16,038 nucleotides of DNA from Pleurocapsa sp. MO_226.B13 (GTDB lineage: Bacteria > Cyanobacteriota > Cyanobacteriia > Cyanobacteriales > Xenococcaceae), in NCBI GenBank assembly GCA_030064795.1, contig JASJEI010000222.1:1-16038 (forward strand), in the 5' to 3' direction. The first letter of the stretch is position 1. Every line of letters begins with the position of its first letter. A program made the position numbers and the translations under genes. Of this stretch, positions 1-6,724 are shown in pieces. Under the pieces are notes generated by a model, which saw nothing but the letters and a program-made list of their open reading frames with translations, was not told the DNA's origin and searched no databases.

Positions 1-46
1 GCGGCGTTGGTGATTTAAGTAATGACCTACAAAATAATACTGTTCG

Positions 47-81
47 TAGCTCTTAGCTCTTAGCTTTTAGCTTTTAGCTTT
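47..81. repeat. Heptamer tandem array TAGCTYT x5
   Basis: Five abutting 7-nt units: TAGCTCT twice, then TAGCTTT three times. Short tandem heptamers (STRR-type) are a known feature of cyanobacterial spacers. Related heptamers recur at 1468-1484, 2908-2997, 4259-4272 and 12228-12283. Confidence 0.85.
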
Positions 82-323
82 TAAAAGTTGCATATTTTCA
101 GTTGGTAAGCAAAACATTAGGTTTAGCATTACGCATTCACCAACGCCAAAATTGCAACTCAAAACAAATGCTGCTTGAAGTTTTACCCAAAAAACTCCTC
201 TTTAAAACTTCATACTTCAACTCTGTTAGAAAACTTATGAATATTAGATAGCGTACAAAAGCCTTGCTATATAAAGATTGTGTGTCAAAAGTGTATCGAA
301 CCATCGCCTTTTAAGGCGAGGCT

Positions 324-476
324 TTAAACCCATTTATTAAACGGTACTTTTTTGCCTTTGTGGGCTGTTGCTTGTAACCAACGCCAAGCTATTTTCCAAG
401 AACTCCAGCCTCATTCAAGAAGGGGTTTGAATCCCATTAACTTCGGGTCAAAACAGAGCAAGTTGCGATTGATAAT
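324..476 (-). pseudogene. Decayed C-terminal coding fragment, family unknown
   Basis: Read on the minus strand, the frame from 476 to the stop at 326-324 gives a protein-like tail rich in Trp and Lys/Arg, containing WSSWKIAWRWLQATAHKGKK. It is interrupted by an in-frame TGA at 413-411; the part upstream of that stop reads FDPKLMGFKPLLE. The composition looks like the basic tail of a transposase or other DNA-binding protein, but I do not recognise the family. There is no upstream start or body, because a stop lies at 479-477, so if it is real it is a remnant. The short palindrome at 304-319 lies just beyond its 3' end, as near many insertion-sequence ends. Confidence 0.35.
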
Positions 477-571
477 TTATTTTTCTCATCAACGTGCATC
501 AAAAATTAATTTCTATCATAGATAAAAAGAGGATTATTTTGAGTAAACTTAATGCAATAAGAGAGGTAGCA

Positions 572-1351
572 ATGCAAAGACGTTATTTGCTCAAATATAT
601 GTCGATGTTTGTTGGAGGTGCAGCATATAGTTTAAGTTTTCCCTCCTTGCGCGCCGCGATCGCTAGCGAGAGTGAAGCTGAATGGGGCTATGAAGAGGAA
701 ATTGGTCCAGAGCTATGGGGTGAACTCTCTCCTGATTTCGGTGTTTGCCAAGCAGGTCAACAACAATCCCCCGTCGATTTGCAAGCTGCACTTCCAGCTG
801 AGTTACCTAAGTTACAACTCAACTACCACAAGGAGAAACTGCGGATAATTAATAATGGTCACACCTTACAAATCAACACTGGTTCGGGTAATCGAATCAC
901 TCTGGGCGAACGAGACTTTGAGCTATTACAATTCCACTTTCATCACCCTAGTGAACACGCGGTTAAAGGTCAGCGTTACCCAATGGAAGCTCATTTTGTC
1001 CATCGCAACGAGGAAGGTGAGTTGGTTGTTCTAGGTGTGCTGATGCAAGAAGGGAAGAGAAACAATACTTTACAGCTTATTTTAGAATCAATGCCAGCCA
1101 TCTCTGGACCAGAACACACAATTGCTGGAGTAAACATCAATATGCTTGAGCTTTTGCCTGTAGACCAAAGTGCCTATCAATATTTTGGTTCCCTAACTAC
1201 TCCACCCTGCTCCGAACTCGTTCGTTGGGTTGTCTTTGAGCAGCCCATCGAAATATCTAAGCAGCAAGCAGAAGAGTTCGCCAGGGTATTTCCCTCGAAT
1301 GCTCGACCACTCCAACCACTCAATCGCCGTTTCTTGCTGAAGTCGTTCTAG
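572..1351 (+). CDS. Alpha-class carbonic anhydrase, exported (EcaA-type)
   Basis: Interconverts CO2 and bicarbonate, most likely in the periplasm. All alpha-CA landmarks are present (numbering from this start, 259 aa): zinc ligands H122 and H124 in FHFHH and H141 in EAHFVH; E128 in SEH; the proton-shuttle equivalent H97 in NNGH; T209-T210 in SLTTPPC; and C59/C213 at the positions of the usual disulphide. The N-terminus QRRYLLK followed by a hydrophobic stretch looks like a twin-arginine signal, with cleavage plausible around residues 28-33. The start at 572 is chosen because GAGAGG lies 5 nt upstream and it places the RR motif at the very N-terminus. An in-frame ATG at 494 would add 26 lysine-rich residues ahead of the signal. 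The gene appears monocistronic. Family assignment is firm; the physiological role (CO2 supply or pH) is inferred. Confidence 0.95.
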   Translation: MQRRYLLKYMSMFVGGAAYSLSFPSLRAAIASESEAEWGYEEEIGPELWGELSPDFGVCQAGQQQSPVDLQAALPAELPKLQLNYHKEKLRIINNGHTLQINTGSGNRITLGERDFELLQFHFHHPSEHAVKGQRYPMEAHFVHRNEEGELVVLGVLMQEGKRNNTLQLILESMPAISGPEHTIAGVNINMLELLPVDQSAYQYFGSLTTPPCSELVRWVVFEQPIEISKQQAEEFARVFPSNARPLQPLNRRFLLKSF

Positions 1352-1810
1352 ATTTAGGATTTTACAAAAGGTTGATGATTTAAAAGCAACTGGTCGGTCT
1401 GCGATCTAAGTCAAGATTCAGGAGTTAAATCATTTAAGTTTTTGACTAAGACACATTTGTTCTTTTCAGTCATTAGTCATTAGTTGCCTAACTTATTCTT
1501 CACTCCTTAAGTCATCTATCTTAACTAAAAAGTAAAACGATATTAAATGGCAACTTGTAATAGCTGGCACGATCGAGATTATTTTTATTAACAAAAGCTA
1601 GAAAAACTTAAAAATATTTCTTTACTAGCGATAATCTCACAATTTGTAACCTTTTGCTGATTATATTGCTATTTTTTGTCTTGTAGGGAAAAATAATCGA
1701 CATAAGGATTATTTTTGTAACTTTCTGCTCGTGAAGATCGGTATTAATACTATAAGTAGATATATACTCATTAAATCAACATAGTTAATCATAAAAGTAT
1801 TTTTAGCAAT
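1352..1810. promoter_or_regulatory. Spacer and presumed promoter region of the natF-like gene
   Basis: AT-rich, with no gene visible. It holds two CATTAGT heptamers (1468-1484) and a decamer GATTATTTTT occurring at 1577-1586 and 1707-1716, with its exact complement AAAAATAATC at 1689-1698, so that 1689-1716 forms a perfect 10-bp inverted repeat with an 8-nt spacer. This could be an operator for the transporter downstream, though low-complexity AT sequence produces such dyads by chance. A TGTA-N8-TAAT string at 1682-1697 is only a partial match to the NtcA consensus. No clear sigma-70 -35/-10 pair could be chosen. Confidence 0.3.
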
Positions 1811-2896
1811 ATGTCTGCTTGGATAACTTTAAAACAAAAATTTAGTCCCTTGTTCTTGGCATTACTACTCATAACCCTCGGTAACGGCTGTGGCAATGCT
1901 GGTAACCAGGCGAGCAACTCTGGCGATGGTACAGAACAACAAGTTAACGCCAATAGTCGCTTATCTGTAGTAACAGAGCGCGGAAATTTAATTTGTGGTG
2001 TCAATGGACAATTACCTGGATTTAGCTTTGTTAACGAGAATGGTGAATATTCAGGGATGGATGTTGACTTCTGTAGAGCAGTAGCAGCAGCCCTATATGA
2101 CGATCCTACTCAAGTAGAATTTCGCGACCTTAGCGCGCAAGAGCGTTTTACCGCAGTCCAGTCTGGTGAAGTCGATTTACTCAGTCGCAACACCACCTGG
2201 ACATTAAGCCGAGATACTTCCGTAGGCATGGAATTTGCGCCGACAACTTTTTATGATGGTCAGGGATTGCTAGTGACTAGAGCCAGCGGAATTGAAAGTT
2301 TAGAAGATCTTAGCAATAGGTCGGTCTGTGTTTTATCGGGGACAACCAACGAACAAAATTTAGCCGATCGCATGAGAAAATTAGGCGTTAATTATTCTCC
2401 TGTGGTCTTTGAAGATATAGACCTACTCTACGGTGCTTACGAACAAGGACGCTGTGAGGCTGCAACCAGCGATCGCTCTCAATTAACCGCCCGTCGTGCT
2501 GTTTTAGCCGAGCCTGACCAACATCAAGTACTAGATATAGTTCTGTCTAAAGAACCTCTAGGCCCTTTGGTAGCAAATGGAGACTCTCAATGGTTTGACG
2601 TGGTCAAGTGGGTAACCTATGCCATGATTCAGGCCGAAGAGTTAGGTATCGACTCCCAAAATATTGATAGTTTTGCCCAAACAGAAGACCCCACCATCAG
2701 GCGTTTCTTGGGTGCTGAAGGCAATTTGGGAGAGGATATGGGATTGCCTAACGATTTTGCCCAAAGAGTGGTTCGGCACGTCGGTAATTATGGCGAGGTC
2801 TACGAGCGCAATATCGGCGAACCTTTCGATCTGGAAAGAGGTTTGAACGCTCTCTGGACTGATGGTGGTTTGATGTATTCTCCACCCTTTAGGTAG
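1811..2896 (+). CDS. natF: Amino-acid ABC transporter substrate-binding protein (NatF/AapJ/BztA family)
   Basis: Periplasmic or lipid-anchored receptor for polar amino acids. The body matches the family-3 general L-amino-acid receptors AapJ/BztA/NatF: after a spacer rich in Asn/Gly/Gln it reads LICGVNGQLPGFSF, then GMDVDFCRAVAAAL, the Q-R-F-T-AVQSGEVDLL segment and a GMEFAPTTFYDGQG block. Residues 1-26 are a positively charged then hydrophobic signal, and C27 in LGNGC fits a relaxed lipoprotein box. The length of 361 aa is normal for the family. The start codon has no good ribosome-binding site, common in cyanobacteria. A permease of the same system follows 101 nt downstream, so co-transcription is likely. 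In Anabaena the N-II system is NatF-NatG-NatH with the separately encoded ATPase BgtA; substrates here are inferred by analogy (acidic and neutral polar amino acids). Confidence 0.9.
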   Translation: MSAWITLKQKFSPLFLALLLITLGNGCGNAGNQASNSGDGTEQQVNANSRLSVVTERGNLICGVNGQLPGFSFVNENGEYSGMDVDFCRAVAAALYDDPTQVEFRDLSAQERFTAVQSGEVDLLSRNTTWTLSRDTSVGMEFAPTTFYDGQGLLVTRASGIESLEDLSNRSVCVLSGTTNEQNLADRMRKLGVNYSPVVFEDIDLLYGAYEQGRCEAATSDRSQLTARRAVLAEPDQHQVLDIVLSKEPLGPLVANGDSQWFDVVKWVTYAMIQAEELGIDSQNIDSFAQTEDPTIRRFLGAEGNLGEDMGLPNDFAQRVVRHVGNYGEVYERNIGEPFDLERGLNALWTDGGLMYSPPFR

Positions 2897-2907
2897 TAGT
2901 CGGTGTT

Positions 2908-2997
2908 GGGGGAGCAAGGGAGCAGAGGAGAAGGAAAAAGGAACAAGGAACGAGGAAGTATAACTAACGACTAACCACTAATGAGCAACAACTAATT
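2908..2997. repeat. Degenerate heptamer array abutting the permease start codon
   Basis: A purine-rich run of 7-nt units (such as AAGGAAC, AAGGAAC, GAGGAAG) is followed by ACTAACG, ACTAACC, ACTAATG, AGCAACA and ACTAATT, the last ending exactly before the ATG at 2998. The second block is the reverse complement of the CATTAGT heptamers at 1468. The array occupies the place where a ribosome-binding site would lie; none is present next to the ATG. Confidence 0.7.
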
Positions 2998-4155
2998 ATG
3001 CAATCCCAATCTGAAAAAGTTCCTTTCTGGCGAGATAGTCGGGTAATCAAAATTGTCGGACAGGTTGTTGTCTTGGCGATTATAGTGAGCGCGATCGCCT
3101 ATTTAGGAAACAATTTAGTTCGTAATTTTCAACAGCTAAATCTTACTTTTGGCTTCGATTTTCTCGATCGTTCTACTTCTTTTGGCATTGCTAACCCGCC
3201 AATTAGTTATCGTCCCACCGATCCCTATACTCGCGCTCTTTTAATTGGATTACTGAATTCTTTGCGGGTAATAGTGTTTGGCATTATTTTTGCCAGCATC
3301 ATCGGGATTAGCGTTGGTATTGGCAGGTTATCTGATAACTGGCTAGTACGTAAATTAGCAGGGGTCTATATAGAGGTTTTACGCAATACTCCCTTGCTAT
3401 TGCAACTATTTTTTTGGTATTTTGCGGTATTCCTGCGACTACCAAAAATCGATCGCCCGCTAGTTGTAGGCAATCTTTTCTTCTTGACCAATCGTGGTTT
3501 GGATGTTCCCTGGTACGAACCTAGTTTGCGTACTTGGCTGGCTTTGGGAGCAATCTTGGGTTGTATATTACTAGCTGTCGCTGGTTGGCGAAAGCAAATC
3601 AAAGCAGTCGAACAAGGACAAAATCCCCAGTCTTGGCTGTGGTTGGTAGCAGGTAGTGCGATCGCGGCACTATTACTCTTCGGCTTTGGGATCGACTGGG
3701 TTGTTCCTCAGTTAGAAGATCGCTCAATTAGGGGCGGACTCAATCTGTCTCCTGAATTTGCCACCCTTTTGATTGGCTTGAGCATTTATACCGCAGCCTT
3801 TATCGCCGAAGTAGTCCGTGCGGGGATTCAATCTGTAAGTAAAGGACAGTGGGAAGCAGCGAAAGCCTTGGGCTTAAAACCATTTACGATGATGCAGCTA
3901 GTTATTTTTCCTCAAGCCTTGCGGGTGATGATTCCGCCTTTAACTAGTGAGTTTCTCAATTTAGCTAAAAATTCCAGTCTGGCGATCGCGATCGGCTACA
4001 GCGATATTTATGCGATCGGCAATACCATCTCAAATCAAACAGGCAAGTCTGTAGAAGTTCTGTTAATTATTATGATCGTTTATTTGTCGATTAATTTAAT
4101 TATTTCCTTGATTATGAATCGCTTTAATAGTCTGGTTCAATTAAAAGAAAGATAA
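2998..4155 (+). CDS. natG: Amino-acid ABC transporter permease (NatG/AapQ family)
   Basis: Inner-membrane channel subunit working with the upstream binding protein. The 385 aa include a hydrophobic segment at about 20-38, a long outward region, helices at about 80-108, 128-147, 178-197 and 215-232, and the C-terminal transport core. The cytoplasmic ATPase-docking EAA loop is clear at about 286-306 (EAAKALG...IFPQAL). The insertion between early helices and the FDFLDRS...IANPPISYRP region are typical of AapQ/BztB/NatG rather than the shorter AapM/NatH partner. Such systems normally need the second permease and an ATPase; neither follows, since the next genes are on the other strand. They may be elsewhere (BgtA is unlinked in Anabaena), or the operon may be incomplete. 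The start codon lacks an SD-like sequence. Confidence 0.9.
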   Translation: MQSQSEKVPFWRDSRVIKIVGQVVVLAIIVSAIAYLGNNLVRNFQQLNLTFGFDFLDRSTSFGIANPPISYRPTDPYTRALLIGLLNSLRVIVFGIIFASIIGISVGIGRLSDNWLVRKLAGVYIEVLRNTPLLLQLFFWYFAVFLRLPKIDRPLVVGNLFFLTNRGLDVPWYEPSLRTWLALGAILGCILLAVAGWRKQIKAVEQGQNPQSWLWLVAGSAIAALLLFGFGIDWVVPQLEDRSIRGGLNLSPEFATLLIGLSIYTAAFIAEVVRAGIQSVSKGQWEAAKALGLKPFTMMQLVIFPQALRVMIPPLTSEFLNLAKNSSLAIAIGYSDIYAIGNTISNQTGKSVEVLLIIMIVYLSINLIISLIMNRFNSLVQLKER

Positions 4156-4258
4156 TTTTTGAATACCTACTAAATATTATATGGAATACTTTAAAGCTTG
4201 CTATATATAGTTAGAGGAGCAGGAGAAGATTTCGGGACTTGCGAATTTTGGGGAGACA

Positions 4259-4272
4259 ACTAACTACTAACT
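4259..4272. repeat. Two ACTAACT heptamers
   Basis: Two abutting copies of ACTAACT in the spacer after the permease gene, preceded by a purine-rich stretch (GAGGAGCAGGAGAAG). The combination repeats in miniature the array upstream of the permease, so that gene is flanked on both sides by the same repeat type. Confidence 0.5.
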
Positions 4273-4339
4273 CCGAATTGTGAACTCATAGGTAGCATTT
4301 ATTTGGGTATTTCATATTACGCCTGGTTTTTTGAGAAAT

Positions 4340-4798
4340 TTAACTTTCAATTAATTCGTACAATTTATCTCTCTCTGACACAAGTTTGACTAAATTAGCT
4401 CGCATTAAAAGTTCGAGTAGTCTATCTAAATCATTGTCATCATCAGCAACGAATGTGTCTGAAGCCCAGGATATTTCGGAACAGTCTATAGATTCAAAAT
4501 ATTCAGCAAGCCTCCAAGAATCAAAAGCTTTTTTATTACTAATTATTCTCTTATGGGCATCAATAATCTTTCCCGATCGCTCCCCTTCAAAAACTATACC
4601 AACTCCATGTTTTTGAAATTTCCACTTTTCTTCCATAGCAGATAAGAAACCAGTTTTAGGCTGCTTTAATAAACTAGCATCACTAGATAGAGAATGATAT
4701 TGCTTTTGAAATTCAAAAATAAGTTTTTCTTGAGTCTCAGCAAAATCTTTGAGGGTGGAGATTATTTCTTGGTTTTTAATTGCAGCTATTCTACTCAT
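4340..4798 (-). CDS. Small acidic protein of unknown function, possible immunity partner
   Basis: A 152-aa soluble protein without signal or membrane segment. The N-terminal half (about 1-45) is predicted helical; the middle reads W-K-F-QKHGVGIVFEGE..GKIIDAH, followed by FDSWRLAEYFES and an acidic tail (DDDNDLDRLLELLMRANLV). The pattern of an HG-G--F motif followed by a FD-WRL--Y segment recalls small domains such as DUF6896 found around toxin-immunity loci, but I am not sure of this assignment. It follows the ParB-like gene by 17 nt on the same strand, so the two are almost certainly co-transcribed. Immunity or antitoxin function is inferred only from size, acidity and neighbour. Confidence 0.75.
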   Translation of the reverse strand: MSRIAAIKNQEIISTLKDFAETQEKLIFEFQKQYHSLSSDASLLKQPKTGFLSAMEEKWKFQKHGVGIVFEGERSGKIIDAHKRIISNKKAFDSWRLAEYFESIDCSEISWASDTFVADDDNDLDRLLELLMRANLVKLVSERDKLYELIES

Positions 4799-4815
4799 TT
4801 GTTTTCAACATTATA

Positions 4816-5160
4816 TTAATAATCATATTTTCTATATTCTTTTGCTTCAGCAGCATCAATTAAATATTGAATTTCTTCTTCAGGCAAAATTTTGTATATC
4901 CTAACTGGAACTGTCGTTAATCTCTCTCTGATAGCAGCTTCAGCCCGATGATGTCCATCCTTTATTATTAGTTTCTCATCAACTTCAACTAATTCTATAG
5001 GTCGCTGGCGATCGAAACCATCCTTTCTAATTTTTTTTCTTAATTTATTTACTCTATTATTGGACATCTGTGCTGGAGTTTGTCTAGATATTAATCTAGC
5101 AGGATTAACATCTACTATTGGTGCAAGTTGCTCTTTTTCGTTTTGAGATTCAGAGTCCAT
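4816..5160 (-). CDS. ParB/Srx-fold nuclease-like protein
   Basis: A 114-aa single-domain protein. The core (about 28-95) is the ParB N-terminal/sulfiredoxin-like fold: a basic helix NNRVNKLRKKIRKDGF, a strand PIELVEVDEKLIIKDG, the signature D68-G69-H70-H71-R72, the helix AEAAIRERL and the closing strand TVPVRIYKI. There is no helix-turn-helix or dimerisation domain, so this is not a chromosome-partition ParB. Isolated ParB/Srx domains with a DGHHR motif occur as C-terminal toxin modules of polymorphic toxins and as phage or plasmid-borne proteins with nucleotide-dependent or nuclease activity. The gene sits 20 nt after the CPBP protease gene and 17 nt before the acidic protein. No secretion signal is present. 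Fold assignment is fairly sure; activity is not. Confidence 0.85.
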   Translation of the reverse strand: MDSESQNEKEQLAPIVDVNPARLISRQTPAQMSNNRVNKLRKKIRKDGFDRQRPIELVEVDEKLIIKDGHHRAEAAIRERLTTVPVRIYKILPEEEIQYLIDAAEAKEYRKYDY

Positions 5161-5180
5161 TAAAGTGTTTTTGAAGTTAC

Positions 5181-6008
5181 TTAAACAGGATATGGCTTAG
5201 AAACCAACCGCATCAAAATAATTAAAAAAATTAAACCCATTAGCCCCGCGATCGGATTATTATCGATACCCGTAACCCAAACAGGAACTCGGTTAGTATA
5301 TTCAATCAACTCGCCAACATTGACGATATAGTAGCCCCAGATCAAACCTGCATGAATACCGATACAGATACCCAGGCGATCGCGGTGATTCGATTTGGCT
5401 AAAACTAAAGTAATTCCCAATAATACCAAGGCGGGGAAAGTTACCGCAGTCCTGATGATTTCTTCTAGGGGTTTGATAAAATGACAGACAGCAAATATAG
5501 TCCCATCAACCCACAAACAAGTCTTTTGGCTATAGTCTCGCTGTAACTCATCTAACAGCCAACCACGAAATAATAATTCTTCGGCAAATCCAATTCCTAC
5601 TGCACTAAGTAAACCTTCAGCAATTATTTTGAATAGGTTTACTGAGGGGAGAACAACTTCTATCCATCCCAATAGTGCTTCAACTATAAACAAACTCAGG
5701 CAAAACCAGAAACCAATAGCTAAACCTTTAATAAATTCTCGACCGTTAATCTTGCTTTTTTTTAAGCCGTAGCGAGTAAAAATATGCGGTTCTCGATAAA
5801 CAAATTTGCCCCAAAATCGCCAGAGAAATAGTAATTCCACGAATAGCAAACTCATAGTTACAATGCTGGCTAAATTACTGCGATCGCTAAGTAACCAAGA
5901 GATCGAAATTGCTAGTGGTAACCATAAAATAGACAAAGCACCAATGAAACACAATAATCTCATCGGTGCAGCTAATTTAGATATTTTTTCCAGATTGGGG
6001 TCAAACAA
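5181..6008 (-). CDS. CPBP (CAAX-like) family intramembrane metalloprotease
   Basis: Multi-pass membrane protein with the three CPBP/Abi motifs: E143-E144-x3-R148 in AEELLFRGW, F172-x3-H176 in IFAVCH, and H219 in GIHAGLIWGY, the expected glutamate-histidine metal site. About seven to eight hydrophobic segments are seen (e.g. 18-40, 46-65, 94-118, 134-150, 168-180, 189-204, 213-232, 253-268). Homologues in cyanobacteria are conserved and often near clpS; the substrate is unknown. The start is problematic. This reading uses TTG at 6008; the first in-frame ATG is at 5963 (260 aa). An ATG at 6047, 17 nt after the clpS stop, is in frame and would add a hydrophobic leader MLWWVLLIIRS, but it is cut off by TGA at 6014-6012. 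The gene is therefore either re-initiated, slightly truncated at its N-terminus, or affected by a sequencing error. Confidence 0.88.
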   Translation of the reverse strand: MFDPNLEKISKLAAPMRLLCFIGALSILWLPLAISISWLLSDRSNLASIVTMSLLFVELLFLWRFWGKFVYREPHIFTRYGLKKSKINGREFIKGLAIGFWFCLSLFIVEALLGWIEVVLPSVNLFKIIAEGLLSAVGIGFAEELLFRGWLLDELQRDYSQKTCLWVDGTIFAVCHFIKPLEEIIRTAVTFPALVLLGITLVLAKSNHRDRLGICIGIHAGLIWGYYIVNVGELIEYTNRVPVWVTGIDNNPIAGLMGLIFLIILMRLVSKPYPV

Positions 6009-6064
6009 TAGTCAACTACGAATAATTAACAAAACCCACCATAACATTATCAATACTTGCCGAT

Positions 6065-6358
6065 CTATTCATCAGGCTCTATGGTGCTAGTCAAACCATG
6101 ATTGCAGATAGTTTCACAATAAAACTCAGCGTGTTCTAAAGCACAGGTAATTACCAAGCCAACACCACTATTATGAGTTTCCATCATAATATTCACTGCT
6201 TGAGGCTGAGTCATTCCGCTAACAGTCTGCATCAAGACCTGTACTACATACTCCATTGAGTTAAAATCATCGTTATGGAGTAATACTTTATAACGGGGTG
6301 CGTGTTTGCGCACGGTTGAGGTTGAACTTTTCTTTACTACAGAAGTTCCCAGGGACAC
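6065..6358 (-). CDS. clpS: ATP-dependent Clp protease adaptor ClpS
   Basis: Delivers proteins with N-degrons (bulky N-terminal residues) to the ClpC-ClpP protease. In 97 aa the core is complete: PRYKVLLHNDDFNSMEYVV with the N-degron-binding H28-N29-D30-D31 and M35, then the QA-NIM-THNSG segment with H62, and a C-terminal HAEFYCETI helix. The first 20 residues are a flexible Ser/Thr/Lys-rich extension of the kind that contacts the AAA+ partner. The start is GTG at 6358, supported by AAGGAG (complement of 6366-6371) 7 nt upstream, the best ribosome-binding site in the window. The CPBP protease follows and is probably in the same transcript. The upstream spacer is shared with the divergent hydrolase gene at 6725. 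Confidence 0.95.
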   Translation of the reverse strand: MSLGTSVVKKSSTSTVRKHAPRYKVLLHNDDFNSMEYVVQVLMQTVSGMTQPQAVNIMMETHNSGVGLVITCALEHAEFYCETICNHGLTSTIEPDE

Positions 6359-6724
6359 AGCTTTTCTCCTTTGAAATCTTTCTTACTTTAGATTAATAGA
6401 TATTTTCAATCTGGTAACCAACTTTGGGCTGTAATAATAGATGATTACTCACCTTAGAATAAAGATTAAATTCTCAATCCAGCTTTAAAAGTAATCACAA
6501 GTAATAATAAATTACTCTGGCGATACTTAAATTTTACTGCGATCGTTAAAAACTCGAACTAATTACTGTATTAGCAAGGCTTATCGATCTATCGATAACT
6601 AACAACTTATAATTGTTATTCAAATCTATAATTTGAACCATAAATAATTCAAATAGAGTCATTTAGCCCAAACCAGACGATAAAAAAGTTATAACAATTT
6701 AATAATAGTCAATTTAACTTAACG
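6359..6724. promoter_or_regulatory. Divergent promoter spacer between clpS and the hydrolase gene
   Basis: About 366 nt, very AT-rich, no gene. Two dyads stand out near the hydrolase side: TTATCGAT-CT-ATCGATAA at 6581-6598 and TTCAAAT-CTATA-ATTTGAA at 6619-6637, with a further TTCAAAT at 6648-6654. A TATAAT at 6608-6613 lies between the dyads and could be a -10 element for the rightward gene, but no matching -35 is seen. The clpS ribosome-binding site lies at 6366-6371. Regulator unknown. Confidence 0.35.

Larger units (their letters stand above)
1..571. other. Spacer upstream of carbonic anhydrase, with repeats and coding debris
   Basis: No intact gene is visible. The stretch holds a heptamer array at 47-81, an 11-nt inverted repeat (GGCGTTGGTGA at 3-13 against TCACCAACGCC at 137-147), a short palindrome TCGCCTT-TT-AAGGCGA at 304-319, and a decayed minus-strand reading frame at 324-476, each described separately where supported. 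A GGTTTGAATCC stretch near 424-434 resembles a tRNA T-arm, but no cloverleaf surrounds it. The mixture suggests old mobile DNA. Confidence 0.5.

Noticed and set aside
421..436. GGGTTTGAATCCC resembling a tRNA T-arm
   Set aside because: No acceptor, D or anticodon arm can be built around it.
1682..1697. TGTA-N8-TAAT as an NtcA site upstream of the natF-like gene
   Set aside because: Only half of the consensus TGTA-N8-TACA is met, and no -10 element at the required distance stands out.
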